Shown one piece after another: positions 1 to 10,200 of a stretch of 64,000 nt of DNA. Under the pieces are notes generated by a model, which saw only the letters and a list, made by a program, of their open reading frames with translations, searched no databases and was not told the origin of the DNA. The stretch covers positions 1,860,001 through 1,924,000 of the forward strand of contig VCCP01000005.1 in the NCBI GenBank assembly GCA_005765155.1, given 5' to 3'. The first letter of the stretch is position 1. Each line of letters starts with the position of its first letter. This stretch comes from Zelopaecilomyces penicillatus. Lineage: Eukaryota; Ascomycota; Sordariomycetes; Hypocreales; Pseudodiploosporaceae. The position numbers and the translations under genes are program-made.

Positions 1-725
1 AGGTAATTACCTAGTATCTGTACAGCACCCCGAAGAGAGGAAGTGCCTTATTGGTGCCCAAGATACTGGGTTTTGACAAGTTGTCATCTTACTGAAGAAG
101 GGAAAACGCCCAACACCCCTGCAGGCTGGATGTCGAGGTCCCGGGAAAGATTAAAGCAGTGAGTGATTGGCTGAGGACCAGCCACGCAGCCCGCCCCAGT
201 CAGCGAATACACTGATGCCTTTGGCCAGTCCAACTGCCCAATGCACGACTAGTAGGCACTAGCAGTACAAGCTAAGTACGACAACTTGCCTCCCTGGGGC
301 TCATCATCTATTCCATCTCGCTCGCCTGAGTCACCAACGCATATCTTTCTCAGATTCTCACCCGTCCCATCAACCCGAATTCCATTTGGTTTTCTACATC
401 ATATATCTACGGAGCACCTTGTATATGTCTACATACCTGCAAAAACGGAACGTTCATCCTGTGGCACTAAATTGCCACCTGTATAAGCTTACAACAGTCA
501 GCAACAGCCATCCATCATCTGTCTTGCTTACCCAGCCCTGTCGGCCCTTGCACTAGAACTATCCTCACTTCTCTAGATCTTGTTATAGATTAAGGCTACG
601 ATTTGCAAAATATCAAAACCTCTCTGTATACCCTGTTTTCATTTGCTTCAACCCAACCCTTACTTATCTGCGTTTTATTTTTTATCCCGTTCGGAGTAAC
701 CCATCTTTAAACCAACCCCTTTACT
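1..725. other. upstream region and 5' leader of the NYN-domain gene
   Basis: I see no convincing gene here. Composition is that of a normal fungal promoter. From about 520 to 725 the plus strand becomes pyrimidine-rich, with many CT, CCC and TTT runs just before the ATG at 726, as is common in leaders of filamentous ascomycete genes. The window opens with a perfect 12-bp palindrome AGGTAATTACCT (1-12), related to the CTAGGTA-type palindromes seen again near 14 kb. A 66-codon frame at 286-486 starts with TTG, has no recognisable product and is probably leader or promoter. Confidence 0.5.
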
Positions 726-2174
726 ATGAGTCAAGAAGTTCCTTGTCCTTTTGAAGTTACCAGGCCCTCAACTATTGTGGCTGATGGCACAGAGTCCTCG
801 GGGTCTTGTTCACGCATGAGCTCTCCAAAGCTTGGGGACTTTGCCAAACTTCAGTCCTCTTCCATTCTCCCTTGTTACAGAGAAAAGTCTGCCAAGCTGG
901 GAGACTTTTACAAGCTTTTCGCACGATTCCCCGCAATTGATGAGAAGAGGAAGGGCGGCGAACATTCAATTTTCTCCGGACGACCTGAAGGCTGTCGTTC
1001 CATAGAGCCTCTTCTGGACCTCCCTCCACCCAACACGCCAAACCGACTACTACTACTACTACATGACCCTCAACGATCCAGTAGCTGTCCAGTCAGAGAT
1101 ATACCAGCGCGACGCACACATCCATGCGATCTATCAGGGCCTCGTGACTCGCTCCGTTGCCCTACACCATCAATCCTCTCATCCAGTGTTGAGTCAAACC
1201 TGGAATCGGACGTCAGCTTCGAAGTCAATACTCCTAGTGTAACACCCGCGTCCACCCCTCCCTCCTCGGCATACAAACCCATTTCCAAGTCTTTCAGCGG
1301 CTTTCCTGAGCAAAGGGTCCCGCTCAAACAATCTACAGTTATCAGTCGACCATTTGCCAAGCAAAAATCAAAACCGTCAAAGTCGGAGGCACTAGTCTCG
1401 TATCAGCTTGACCCCGGCGGTCCCATCTTCAAAGTCTACGACTGCATTCGCACAACAGAAGAAAAGCACCAGTCTTTAATGGTAGATCTCATCCCCCATC
1501 GTGCATCGGATGCGGCGATGGCGGTACGCCATCCCACCATTGCATCGAACGGCGTCCATCTTTTTCTTGATTTATCGAATATTGATATTGGCTTTCACAA
1601 AGCTCTAAGGATAAGATATTCCCTAGATGAGCATGCCTATTTCAATCCATTGCCGCATCTCAATCTCCAGTTTCTGACAGAGGTTCTTGTTCGAGGACGT
1701 CAAACCATTGTTCTCAACGTTGGGTGTTCAACTTTACCTGGCCGCCCCGAACCCCGGCACGTACGATCGCTACGTAAACTTGGCTATCGTGTCGATCTCA
1801 GAGAACGTAAACGGGTTGAAGAATCATCCCAGTCTAAGTTGTCCAAAAACTCCGCTTTCATCGTTCGCCATGTCGAAGACCTCGTCGATGAAACGCTGCA
1901 GACGCGCATGGCTGAGTCTGTAATGGAATATTTTAATGAACAGGGAACTCTCACCATAGCGACAGGTGATGCAAGACCCGCTAAGTATTCCGATGGATTC
2001 CTCACATATGCTGAAAGGGCCCTGAAAATGGGATGGAATGTTGAGGTTGTCTCTTGGAAGGGTAGCCTCTCTTCTGCATGGAAAAACCCCAAGTGGACGA
2101 CCCAGTGGGGAGACAAGTTTCGAACAATCGAATTGGATGGCTTCTTGGATGACATCTTGGCCGGTCCTCTTTGA
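726..2174 (+). CDS. NYN/PIN-like domain protein (putative RNA-processing nuclease fold)
   Basis: Single-exon gene of 482 residues, ATG at 726 and TGA at 2172-2174. Residues 1 to about 230 are Ser/Pro-rich and look disordered; they contain a duplicated octamer, KLGDFAKL at 35-42 and KLGDFYKL at 57-64. The C-terminal half looks like a NYN domain, the PIN-like fold of putative RNases: a hydrophobic strand followed by LFLDLSNIDIGF (Asp282, Asn285), an acidic helix around EDLVDETL (Asp385, Asp388), and the strand-loop TIATGDARPAKYSDGF with Asp415, then a helix and strand (WNVEVVSW). Spaced acidic residues at strand ends are what the family uses to bind metal. The middle part (LNVGCSTLPG) matches the position of the second strand. 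Nuclease activity is inferred. The gene converges on the GH17 gene, with 322 bp between stop codons. A fungal Cta1-like or other NYN family protein is the best guess; the exact orthologue is not recognised. Confidence 0.7.
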   Translation: MSQEVPCPFEVTRPSTIVADGTESSGSCSRMSSPKLGDFAKLQSSSILPCYREKSAKLGDFYKLFARFPAIDEKRKGGEHSIFSGRPEGCRSIEPLLDLPPPNTPNRLLLLLHDPQRSSSCPVRDIPARRTHPCDLSGPRDSLRCPTPSILSSSVESNLESDVSFEVNTPSVTPASTPPSSAYKPISKSFSGFPEQRVPLKQSTVISRPFAKQKSKPSKSEALVSYQLDPGGPIFKVYDCIRTTEEKHQSLMVDLIPHRASDAAMAVRHPTIASNGVHLFLDLSNIDIGFHKALRIRYSLDEHAYFNPLPHLNLQFLTEVLVRGRQTIVLNVGCSTLPGRPEPRHVRSLRKLGYRVDLRERKRVEESSQSKLSKNSAFIVRHVEDLVDETLQTRMAESVMEYFNEQGTLTIATGDARPAKYSDGFLTYAERALKMGWNVEVVSWKGSLSSAWKNPKWTTQWGDKFRTIELDGFLDDILAGPL

Positions 2175-2496
2175 CAGTCTGCTCTCAGAGCAACATTCTG
2201 TCTCATTCTGTTTTTGTCTTTTCCCATGGAAAGACACAAGGGGAAGATTTACATTGGGTCTTGGCAAATAATGCACAGGAAAGGGACTTGTTAGCAGTTG
2301 GGACCAACTGCATTACAGACTAGACATCGATTTGGTCATGAATTAATGATGAGACATGCTGTCAAGAGAGTAGCTGGGTATAGCCTTTTTCCACTGGCTT
2401 TTATCAGGAAGTATATTATACAACGTTTTGCGCGGAATTGCAACCAATACAGGGATTGTTAAACAATATCAGATCAAGGAACCAAAACACTCGGAT
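2175..2496. other. convergent intergenic region
   Basis: The 322 bp between the stop codon of the NYN gene and that of the GH17 gene must hold both 3' UTRs and polyadenylation signals. Short AT-rich stretches near 2,395-2,430 (tatattatacaac) could serve for either strand. No gene is visible. Confidence 0.5.
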
Positions 2497-3972
2497 CTAA
2501 GTTCCCATTTTCAAATCACAGTTAGATACAGCACCGTCTACCCCCCAGTACTGTTCCGCATTGAATGTAGACGTTTCCTTCTGTTTCCAGAGATCATTGA
2601 AGGCGGAGAACAGGATAATATGGCTAGGATTTGCTGAAAAGGCATCCTTTATTGACGCCAACGCAACTTGTTGGTTATGAATTCCGGGGACTGCCAAGCC
2701 GTTTGGAAGCCCCTCGGTAGGCCATCCGGTTTCTGTTACCATCACATCTGAATTTGCCAGTGCTGAGCGTATTCTTCGGGTAGTATTGAGTAGCCACTCC
2801 CCCGCTTGTGGTGCCGAAACAGTGCTGTCGAAAAAGGGATGCGCGTTCATGGCGCAATAGTCTGACGCTTCGCATAACTGGGGGTGAGATTCTGCGACAT
2901 TGAAAACATCAACTGTAACAACAGGCCCTTGATAGCCGGCAGAGCGAAACAAGGGGCGAACAAGTCGAAGAGCGTCAACCACCTGCTTAGGCGTGGCGTG
3001 GCCCCTGTTGACAAGTTCGTTGCCTACGCTGATTGTATGCACAACGCCCCAATCTCCATAGATAGCTGAGATGATCTTTAAGGCTTCTTCTTGAAGAGAG
3101 GCCAAATCCCATATTCCCAGAAAGAGTTTTAAGCCGGTTGATTTGGCTGCCGAGTACACCTTGTTCACCTGGTCGCAATCTGTACCATAAATGCGAACGA
3201 GGCTATAAGACCCACCAAGTCTTCTGAAGTCGTCTTTAATTTCTAATTGTGACTTACATTTCTGGTCGGATCGGTAAGGTGTGTAAGATATGCCAAAAAG
3301 GCCCTGATCATATCCCTCTGCGTCCCCAGGGCTCATCTGAAGATTGTAGGGAGGGTTCTCCGATGGTTCGTCTATGTTCGTAGAAGACAGGATTGTCGGC
3401 GCCGCATGGACAGTGTGTGGCGAGGAAGAGCGGTATGTTTCTTTATCGTAGACCCAACTCGGCGGGGGCGGTACTATGGAAGAAGTTTGGTCAAGTGAAG
3501 CCGTGGTGACTGTGAGCGAAACCGTGGGAGTCAAACCCGTTGAAATGGTATCTGTCGGCTCTCTATTCCCATTAATTGGTGTGGGCTGTGTAGTTAAGCT
3601 TTTCGTATATGTATCATTTTGACCGCCGAGAAAAGTTGTCGCAGGTTGGATAGAAAGTGACAGTATCGGTTGAGTGATACTGCATAATGGTGATTCATTT
3701 TGCATGCCTAACAACCTTGTGCCTGCTAGGTTTTGCGCACTGATCTTGGCGCATTCGGCAACGTTATAATAGTCGTCTAGCTTGTTATGCGTCATATCCA
3801 AAGCTTGTTGTTGATTTAGGGGTTTTTTTTTAGATGAATTTGCGGATCTGTCAACATGAGACCATTGCATAGAAAGAGAGAACTGCGGCCACTCGCAGGC
3901 TGCGCAAGTGGGATGTCCCATGACAACAGAAATCAAAGCCAACACAAAGTGAAGCGCGGAGCTCAGTGCCAT
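2497..3972 (-). CDS. secreted GH17 glucan 1,3-beta-glucosidase/transglucosylase (Scw4/Scw11-like)
   Basis: Single-exon gene of 491 residues. The ATG at 3972 is preferred over an in-frame TTG at 3981 because it begins a clean signal peptide (MALSSALHFVLALISVVMG, cleavage probably after HPTCA). Residues about 25-220 form a Ser/Thr/Pro-rich linker likely to be O-glycosylated. The GH17 domain starts near Gly227 (GISYTPY) and runs to the C-terminus. The proposed acid/base is Glu319 in SVGNELVNRG; the nucleophile is Glu414 in VTETGWP. The spacing of 95 residues suits a GH17 barrel. The final FSAFNDLWK and YWGVDG motifs are also typical. There is no C-terminal hydrophobic tail, so GPI anchoring is unlikely; domain order resembles yeast Scw4, Scw10 and Scw11. 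Such enzymes cleave or transfer beta-1,3-glucan during wall remodelling and septum separation. Hydrolase versus transferase activity cannot be told from sequence. Confidence 0.9.
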   Translation of the reverse strand: MALSSALHFVLALISVVMGHPTCAACEWPQFSLSMQWSHVDRSANSSKKKPLNQQQALDMTHNKLDDYYNVAECAKISAQNLAGTRLLGMQNESPLCSITQPILSLSIQPATTFLGGQNDTYTKSLTTQPTPINGNREPTDTISTGLTPTVSLTVTTASLDQTSSIVPPPPSWVYDKETYRSSSPHTVHAAPTILSSTNIDEPSENPPYNLQMSPGDAEGYDQGLFGISYTPYRSDQKCKSQLEIKDDFRRLGGSYSLVRIYGTDCDQVNKVYSAAKSTGLKLFLGIWDLASLQEEALKIISAIYGDWGVVHTISVGNELVNRGHATPKQVVDALRLVRPLFRSAGYQGPVVTVDVFNVAESHPQLCEASDYCAMNAHPFFDSTVSAPQAGEWLLNTTRRIRSALANSDVMVTETGWPTEGLPNGLAVPGIHNQQVALASIKDAFSANPSHIILFSAFNDLWKQKETSTFNAEQYWGVDGAVSNCDLKMGT

Positions 3973-4915
3973 TGGACACAAATGAAAATAATTTCAAGAA
4001 AATACTGGAAATAATGACGAACAGATGCGGCGGGAAGTAGTAGGAGATATATATGTTGATACAAGACTTGAGGTTAGAGTGTTGGTTATCTAGGCGGATG
4101 AGAAGAGATGGAAATGAGGATGAAAAATACTGAGGATGGTAAGAACTCCGGATTAACCGTCCAAATAAACCATCAAACAAACACACGAGCGTTGTCCTTT
4201 GCCCTAGCTCTAGTAGCACCTACAAAGTTCTAGCTAGATAGCTAGGTATTTAGGAAGGCAGCCGTCATCTTTGAGAAGGAAGGTGATTTTACAAGATCAA
4301 CTTTTTACTATAAGATTTTAGGGAAGGAGGTGGTTCATATGAGTGCCCCTTGCATCAGCAGGTCTTGTTGAAACCCAGAATGTACCTGGCAGGCCGGGCG
4401 GGGGGGTTCTGGTCAGTAGTGTCTTTTGTTTCTTTTTAGCAAAAGGTCTTGGGTTAGAGCGCCAAACTTCTGACGCGGCTCTCTATCACTCTGCTGAGGC
4501 CATGAAAATAACAACAATGCTTTAGCCTAATACTTCCATCTCTTACCAGGAACCCCTTGATATGGCTAGTAATAGGTAGGTACTAAAACAAAAAGGACAA
4601 ATTAGTACTTTATAAAGGATCAGGCCCATGGATATTTTACAACACCAAGAAATTTCTTAGTCAAAGCTAGAGAGGCGAATCTTTTAGCCTTGTGTATGCT
4701 CTGCTTACATTCAATTATTTTTGTCATCCAATTATTAATGATTAAAGTTGACTGGTAAGTTCGAATTATACAAAATGATGCTGGGAGCCTCAGCGTATGA
4801 GCTGCTCTCTGAAGACAATTTTTTGGTCTTGCGGAATGTTCTTGCTAAAGTTCTTTTGCTACATTTAACATCATTAGTGATGCGTTCACCCGCGAGGCTT
4901 AACTCCATGTCTTCG
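3973..4915. other. intergenic: GH17 promoter and LCB1 3' UTR
   Basis: About 940 bp between the GH17 start and the LCB1 stop, both on the minus strand. Near 4,225-4,255 there are clustered CTAG/GGTATTTAGG motifs. A G-rich patch at 4,393-4,407 (ccgggcggggggg) contains GCGGGG, which fits the SYGGRG consensus of the carbon-repressor Cre1/Mig1; binding is not shown. A plus-strand frame at 4748-5125 overlaps the LCB1 3' end and is an antisense shadow. I see no additional gene. Confidence 0.5.
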
Positions 4916-6763
4916 CTACACCTTGCTACTATGCTTGCGGGTCATCACTTTCGTGATGGCGTGTCGAATCGTAACCCCAGCCTTTTCAATATCTTTCTTA
5001 GAAAGCGCCGAAGTGATGCAAACCTTGAGGCTTGGCTGAGCATGCCAGTCTTCACCCTTGGCAGCCATGGTGTTGGCATAAGGGCGTGTCTTCAGGCGTG
5101 CAATCAAGATGCCATTTGCAAGTGACTAAAATCACATGTCAGTAGATTGTACAGGACGGATATGCGGTAGTAGCGGCTGCATGGTCCGGCAAATAAAACG
5201 CTAGTCGGACGGCGTTATGACTTACCTCATCCGCACACTCCATGAGGAGGCGCTCCTGGTCTTCAACACTAAGCTTGCGCGCCGAGATGACCTCTGATTT
5301 GAACGATACCAGCATAACAGGATTTTCCGGGGCACTTGTACAGACAATCCAATCACTACGCGGGTCTAGTTGCGCTCTCATAGTCTTGATATTCTCCCGG
5401 CATTGAGTGAGGATATCGGGGTTCGATTGCAGCAGCTGAACCGATTCGCTTGCCGTCATGGCTAGCATGGCTGGCAATGCGGCCGAGTAGGTGTAGGCTG
5501 ATGATGTGATGCGCTGATGCTCCACGACGTCTTTCGCTCCTGCGCAAAATCCTCCCCCGGCGCATAGAGGGCCCGAAAGTGAACCAATGATCATATCCAC
5601 CTGCTGAGGATCTACATTCTGTGCCTCTGTCAAGCCACGTCCAGTGCGTCCCAATACCCCGAAAGACAAGGTTTCGTCTAGAATGATGCGAAACTTGTAT
5701 TTCTCTTTTAGCTCAACAAGGCGAGGCAGGTTAGCCATGTCGCCCATCAACTCGGAGAGTCCTTCTGTCACAACAAAACGTCTCGTCAACTTCTTGGCCT
5801 TAGCCTGTTCTTTAACAACGCTTTGCATGGCCTTTTCCAGATCATCCATGTCACCGTGCTTGAACCATTTGATATTGCTTCTCGAGATCTGCAGCCCTTT
5901 GCGGATGGAATAATTGGCAGCTACATCGGCAATGATGACGTCTCCGCGTTTGCAAAAGCTCGGGATAACACTAGAGACAGTGGAGAAAGATTGCGCATAG
6001 ACAATACAGCCTTCAGCGCCCAGATAAGAGGCAATATCGGCCTCGGCCTTGACATGAACATCCTGAGTGCCATAAAATTGTGGTGGGCCGCAAGGGCCAA
6101 CACCGTATGTGCGTAGTGTTTGTATTGCCTTTTCCTTGATTTGTTCATTTGCATTGAAGTTGTAAAAGTTGTATGATGCAAGATTGGTTACAGTGCGACC
6201 ATTGCTTAGCTTGACCTTTGGGCCAGTTGGGCTACATCGAAAACTCAATCAGTCTCCAAAATCTAACTCCATGAGCAACAGGACAGATTGAACATGCAAT
6301 ACTTACCCAACAATCACAGGAAGCTTTTCGCTCTCCATTTCTTCAAGAATCGTCCGGTCGGAAACAAGAGGCTCAGGGGCCCAGTCATCTACCAACTCTT
6401 CAATCTCCTATTCAGCCAAGGTCAAACAAAGTCAGCACCATACATCTTCCGCATCCTCACATAGGGAACGTTAGGTAAAAATATAGAGTGACGCACATCT
6501 TCTCTCAGTTTGACAAAATTTTGTTTATGCGTGGAGTATGATGGTGACAGGAGATAGCGGATGAAAAAAAGAACCAGAACTAGCTCGATGGCGGACCTGA
6601 CTGGGTCATTCTGATAGCTAGATCGAACGTAACGCAACAAAACGGCAGACCCAGGGACTTTCTGAAAGTTGGAAGATGCCTGGTGGAGCAACCCGCTCAG
6701 CCGAGTTTGCAGCGCATCAATATCCATTTCGTTCAGCTTCTCGAATGCAATGGTGTTGTTCAT
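4916..6763 (-). CDS. LCB1: serine palmitoyltransferase subunit 1 (LCB1)
   Basis: Four exons: 6763-6497, 6407-6307, 6231-5226 and 5125-4916. Introns 6496-6408 (89 nt), 6306-6232 (75 nt) and 5225-5126 (100 nt) all have GT-AG ends and join in frame to give 527 residues, the usual fungal length. The protein has an N-terminal membrane segment (AIELVLVLFFIRYLL, about residues 59-73) followed by a type I fold PLP-transferase domain. LCB1 and LCB2 form the ER-bound enzyme that condenses serine with palmitoyl-CoA, the first step of sphingolipid synthesis. As expected for the non-catalytic subunit, the place of the PLP lysine holds no lysine (IIGSLSGPLCAGGGFCAG). The conserved cysteine that is mutated in human SPTLC1 neuropathy (C133) is Cys170 here, in GVGPCGPP. 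The partner LCB2 is not in the window. Splice sites are read by eye but supported by conservation across each junction. Confidence 0.93.
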
Positions 6764-7288
6764 GGGTAGCCATGCTACGTGCCTTGTGTCACGCTACAGA
6801 AAGGAGATATCCGTTAGCGGGTGCGGATAATCGGTTCTCCGCCCAAACGGGGTGGGGAGGCCGGATATAGGGGTTTCAACAGATGTTATACCGCCTGGAG
6901 TTCTGGAGCGGTGCTGCGACGCGTAGAAGAAGTATCATTGGCTAAGCTTCATTGGTACATACATGTTTCCCTAAGGCATTGCACAATAGCAGTGGCAGGC
7001 TTCACATAACTTCGCTTTCGATACTATTAATTTGTAGGGCATACGATTACGTAACCATCAGCAATTTCTCGACATGAAAGACCTAATGCAAGTCTGCTAA
7101 AGTTGGAGTGAACGTGAAATTCACAGAATTAACCGACCATTTCCCCACACTATAATACAATAAAACCATAATGCGCATAAGCAAGAACGATAAAAACACG
7201 TAAAGCGTTCAGAAAATAATCTCCGTGTGTTTTTTAACGCCTCAAGAAACTCTACAGAACCTGATGTTGGAGGCCAGCTATGGGGTCG
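6764..7288. other. intergenic: LCB1 promoter and FKS1 3' UTR
   Basis: Both flanking genes are on the minus strand, so this 525-bp gap holds the FKS1 terminator (7,140-7,288, AT-rich, with cataatacaataaaa-like motifs on either strand) and the LCB1 promoter. Short plus-strand frames at 6676-7009 have no recognisable product. No other gene seen. Confidence 0.5.
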
Positions 7289-10200
7289 TTAGAATAATCT
7301 TATCTTACCCGTAATATCAGGACCACCAGGACCGTCGGTTGCCGCGGATTTTGTTCTACCCGCTCCCGTGTAACCATCCATGCCTGTACCTGTCTGCGAG
7401 CTGCCATTCGTATTATCATTATCGAGCTGGTTTGGTTGTAACAACTTAAACCCAGCGATATCTTTCAGTTGATCAGTGAGGCTTGCGGGAATCTTCTTGC
7501 CCGCATAGACGGGGCCAACAATCAGGCCAACGAAAACCACAAGAAGGACGAAGTAGAGTATTGCAAACCGGATTACTCGTCTCCGTCTTAATTTCGACTG
7601 CTTCAAGGAGTAAATTGGTGGCCGGATTTGGCGACTGTGAAGAATGGTTAGGATATCAAGTGAACTGCATTGGAAGCTGCACCACATCACATACCTTGGA
7701 AGAAGCCAAAAGAGCATCATGGAGTGTAGCATGTCAACTTGGGGGATCAAGATGACGGGCAGCATCATGAAAAGCAGCCAATGTCCCAGAATGAAATCAG
7801 CGGCGAACATGCTCAATTCTGTAATTTTGCAAAGGAACTCCCGGGCCGGCTGGGAGACGGAGTGCCAGCCCATCGAATACCATTTACCAGTCCAGAACGC
7901 TATATTAGACTGGTCGGTTTTGAATTCTCGTGTCAAGGTCAGAGACACGATCAATTTGAAAAAGAATCGCTGCAGTGTCACAACTGCAATCATCCCAGCC
8001 AAGGTGCGAGAAAAGCTGAAGCCTTCCAGAAGAAACATTGCCTCAAAGAAAATGAGCATGAAGATGACAGCGAATGCGTGTGCAATGGCAGCCAAAACGC
8101 TACCAAATTTCTTGCAGCACATACTCAGCAGGGGACCCATAAAACATGCCATAGCGAACATAACAGCAAGAACACCCGCGTTAATTGCTACAGGCGCAAA
8201 TGCGACTATCAAAACACGAATCAGAGAATCTGTCGGTCCCACTTTCGGTGTCTTGCCCTTGTTATCTTCTGACTGTCTGTCTTGAAGTACACCCGTTTGG
8301 GCGTTGATAAACAAGTACGGAATGACAGTTACCGCAGCAAGTAGTAAAGGCGTGAAAATTTCGGTGAAGAAAATATTAGCAATGGCCGCTCGAGGGACGT
8401 CCGCCGACATCTTTGCAGATGCCTCACCAATGGCCTTGCGCTTATAGCCGGTTATTCTGGTACGTGATAACCGACAGAAAGATATCCATGATGATGCATG
8501 GGTTCTAGAATTTCCACGCGATAGCCAGCGAAGATAGTCACGATAATCAATAAAGAAATCGTTCCATGCGAATTGATGAGGATTGTACAGGAATGGCGAG
8601 ATGGTGAGTCCAAACAGAGTAATCCAGAAATATGTTAACGCTGCTTGCCATGCAGTCACCGTAGCGAATAGAAGCATTAACAACAAGCGAGCACCGAAAT
8701 AAATTGAGGGGCCGGCAAATCGGGAATACAGCACTCCGAAAGGAATTCTGGCTGTGGCGAAACCACGACCAGTTCCGATATATCTTGCACCACCAAATGA
8801 AAGGTCCTGTTGCACAGAATTCGCGTAAATTTGGCAAACGAACACCTCGAAAAATGGTGAGAGTGATGACAGTTGCTTAAGGAAGCGAGTAGCGGCACGC
8901 CATATACCTCGTTCTGTAAGTTCTTGAACAATAAGCGGCACAAAGGACAGAAAGAAAACGAAGAAAATCGAAAGAATGCTTCGTTGCACCCAATCCATGA
9001 GGGCATCGGTGTTCATACAGCCGGTGGGCAACAAAGGGTCAGTAATGGGGACGTCTCGATTGTACTTGCACCTAATTGTCTCTTGTCGAAGCGCGCCTAT
9101 GTTGAGGAGGGTGATCATGAACATCTGCACCGAGAGCATAATGAACATGTTGTTCAAATGAAACCCAGCATGGGCATAATAAAAGGACAAGAAGCGATCC
9201 AATGGGAGCTGTGTGCCGAGGTAATAATATTCTCGAGATAGCATCTGCTCTCCCATGCCTGTACCAATCTTCGTGGTAAAGTTTAAAATGGAGCCAAAGC
9301 CAAGATCACGACCTTTGCCGCACTGATAGTATTCGCAATGCTTGATACGGCCACCGCGCAGCATGGCATTCATGCCGGCGAAAATATCTTCATTAAGATG
9401 CAAACCTTTTTGGGCTTTGGAAACACCGCCACGAGTCGTCATGAAAATACCATTTAGAAAATCAGGATGGCCGTAATGAAGCTTGCCTCCGATCTGAGCC
9501 ATAGTTCGCGCGAAGAGAGTGCCAAAGGTCTGTTCCTTGCCAGCAGCTACGTCTCCAAGTATACCAATGTTTTCCGAGAAAATGTATTCACGAGCCCCTA
9601 AAATTGCAACAGGCGAGGGTGAATTATTCTTCACCCCAGGGGTGTAGGGCGACGCGTTTTCTGCTTTCATTTCCTCAAACTCGGCAAGAACACTGCGAAT
9701 CTTCAGGCACTCCTCAAGGTAATTGTCCTGGTTGGCATCAATAAGCTGGATGTATTCGCCGCGATAAAAAATCAGAGAATGGTTCTGATTGTCAGATTTT
9801 CCATCACCCAAAACAGGGTTTCCAGACAATTGAACCCTGAACTTCGGACGTCGCATGCCATTCTCCATTATTTCAGAATGGCCGTCGATCAAGGCAGAGT
9901 ACAGGCGAGGTTCTTCACCCTCCGCCACTGGAGGTTCCTCATCAAGGTAGGCGATTTGAAGGTCGGGGTAGGCCCGGAGCAAGAACTCTGCGTTTTCCAT
10001 CTCTTCTTTTTTGAACTTAGAAAATCGCTGCATAGATACAACGAGCTTGAATTTTCGTCGAGCCATGCGCTCCAATTCTCGCTCTAACTTATCGGTGTTG
10101 CCGCCAAACATCTGAACAACTTCAGGGTTTTCAACTCGATACAGAAGCTTGATGGCCCGACTGTAGTTCATAAACCCAGAGACTGTGCGATACAGGGTTT

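Noticed and set aside
286..486. 66-codon plus-strand frame upstream of the NYN gene
   Set aside because: TTG start, low-complexity Pro/Ser composition, no family resemblance; more likely promoter or leader.
1784..2276. Two minus-strand frames of about 150 codons over the NYN gene
   Set aside because: They overlap each other and the coding strand of the NYN domain; no recognisable product, and they start beyond its stop.
2497..3981. GH17 start at 3981
   Set aside because: That codon is TTG; the ATG at 3972 gives a clean signal peptide and is the more likely start.
4748..5125. 125-codon plus-strand frame
   Set aside because: It overlaps LCB1 exon 4, whose reading is fixed by conserved sequence and splice sites.
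7483..9241. Plus-strand frames up to 213 codons (7644-8285, 7739-8272, 8873-9241)
   Set aside because: All are antisense to FKS1 exons, which have clear family conservation on the minus strand.
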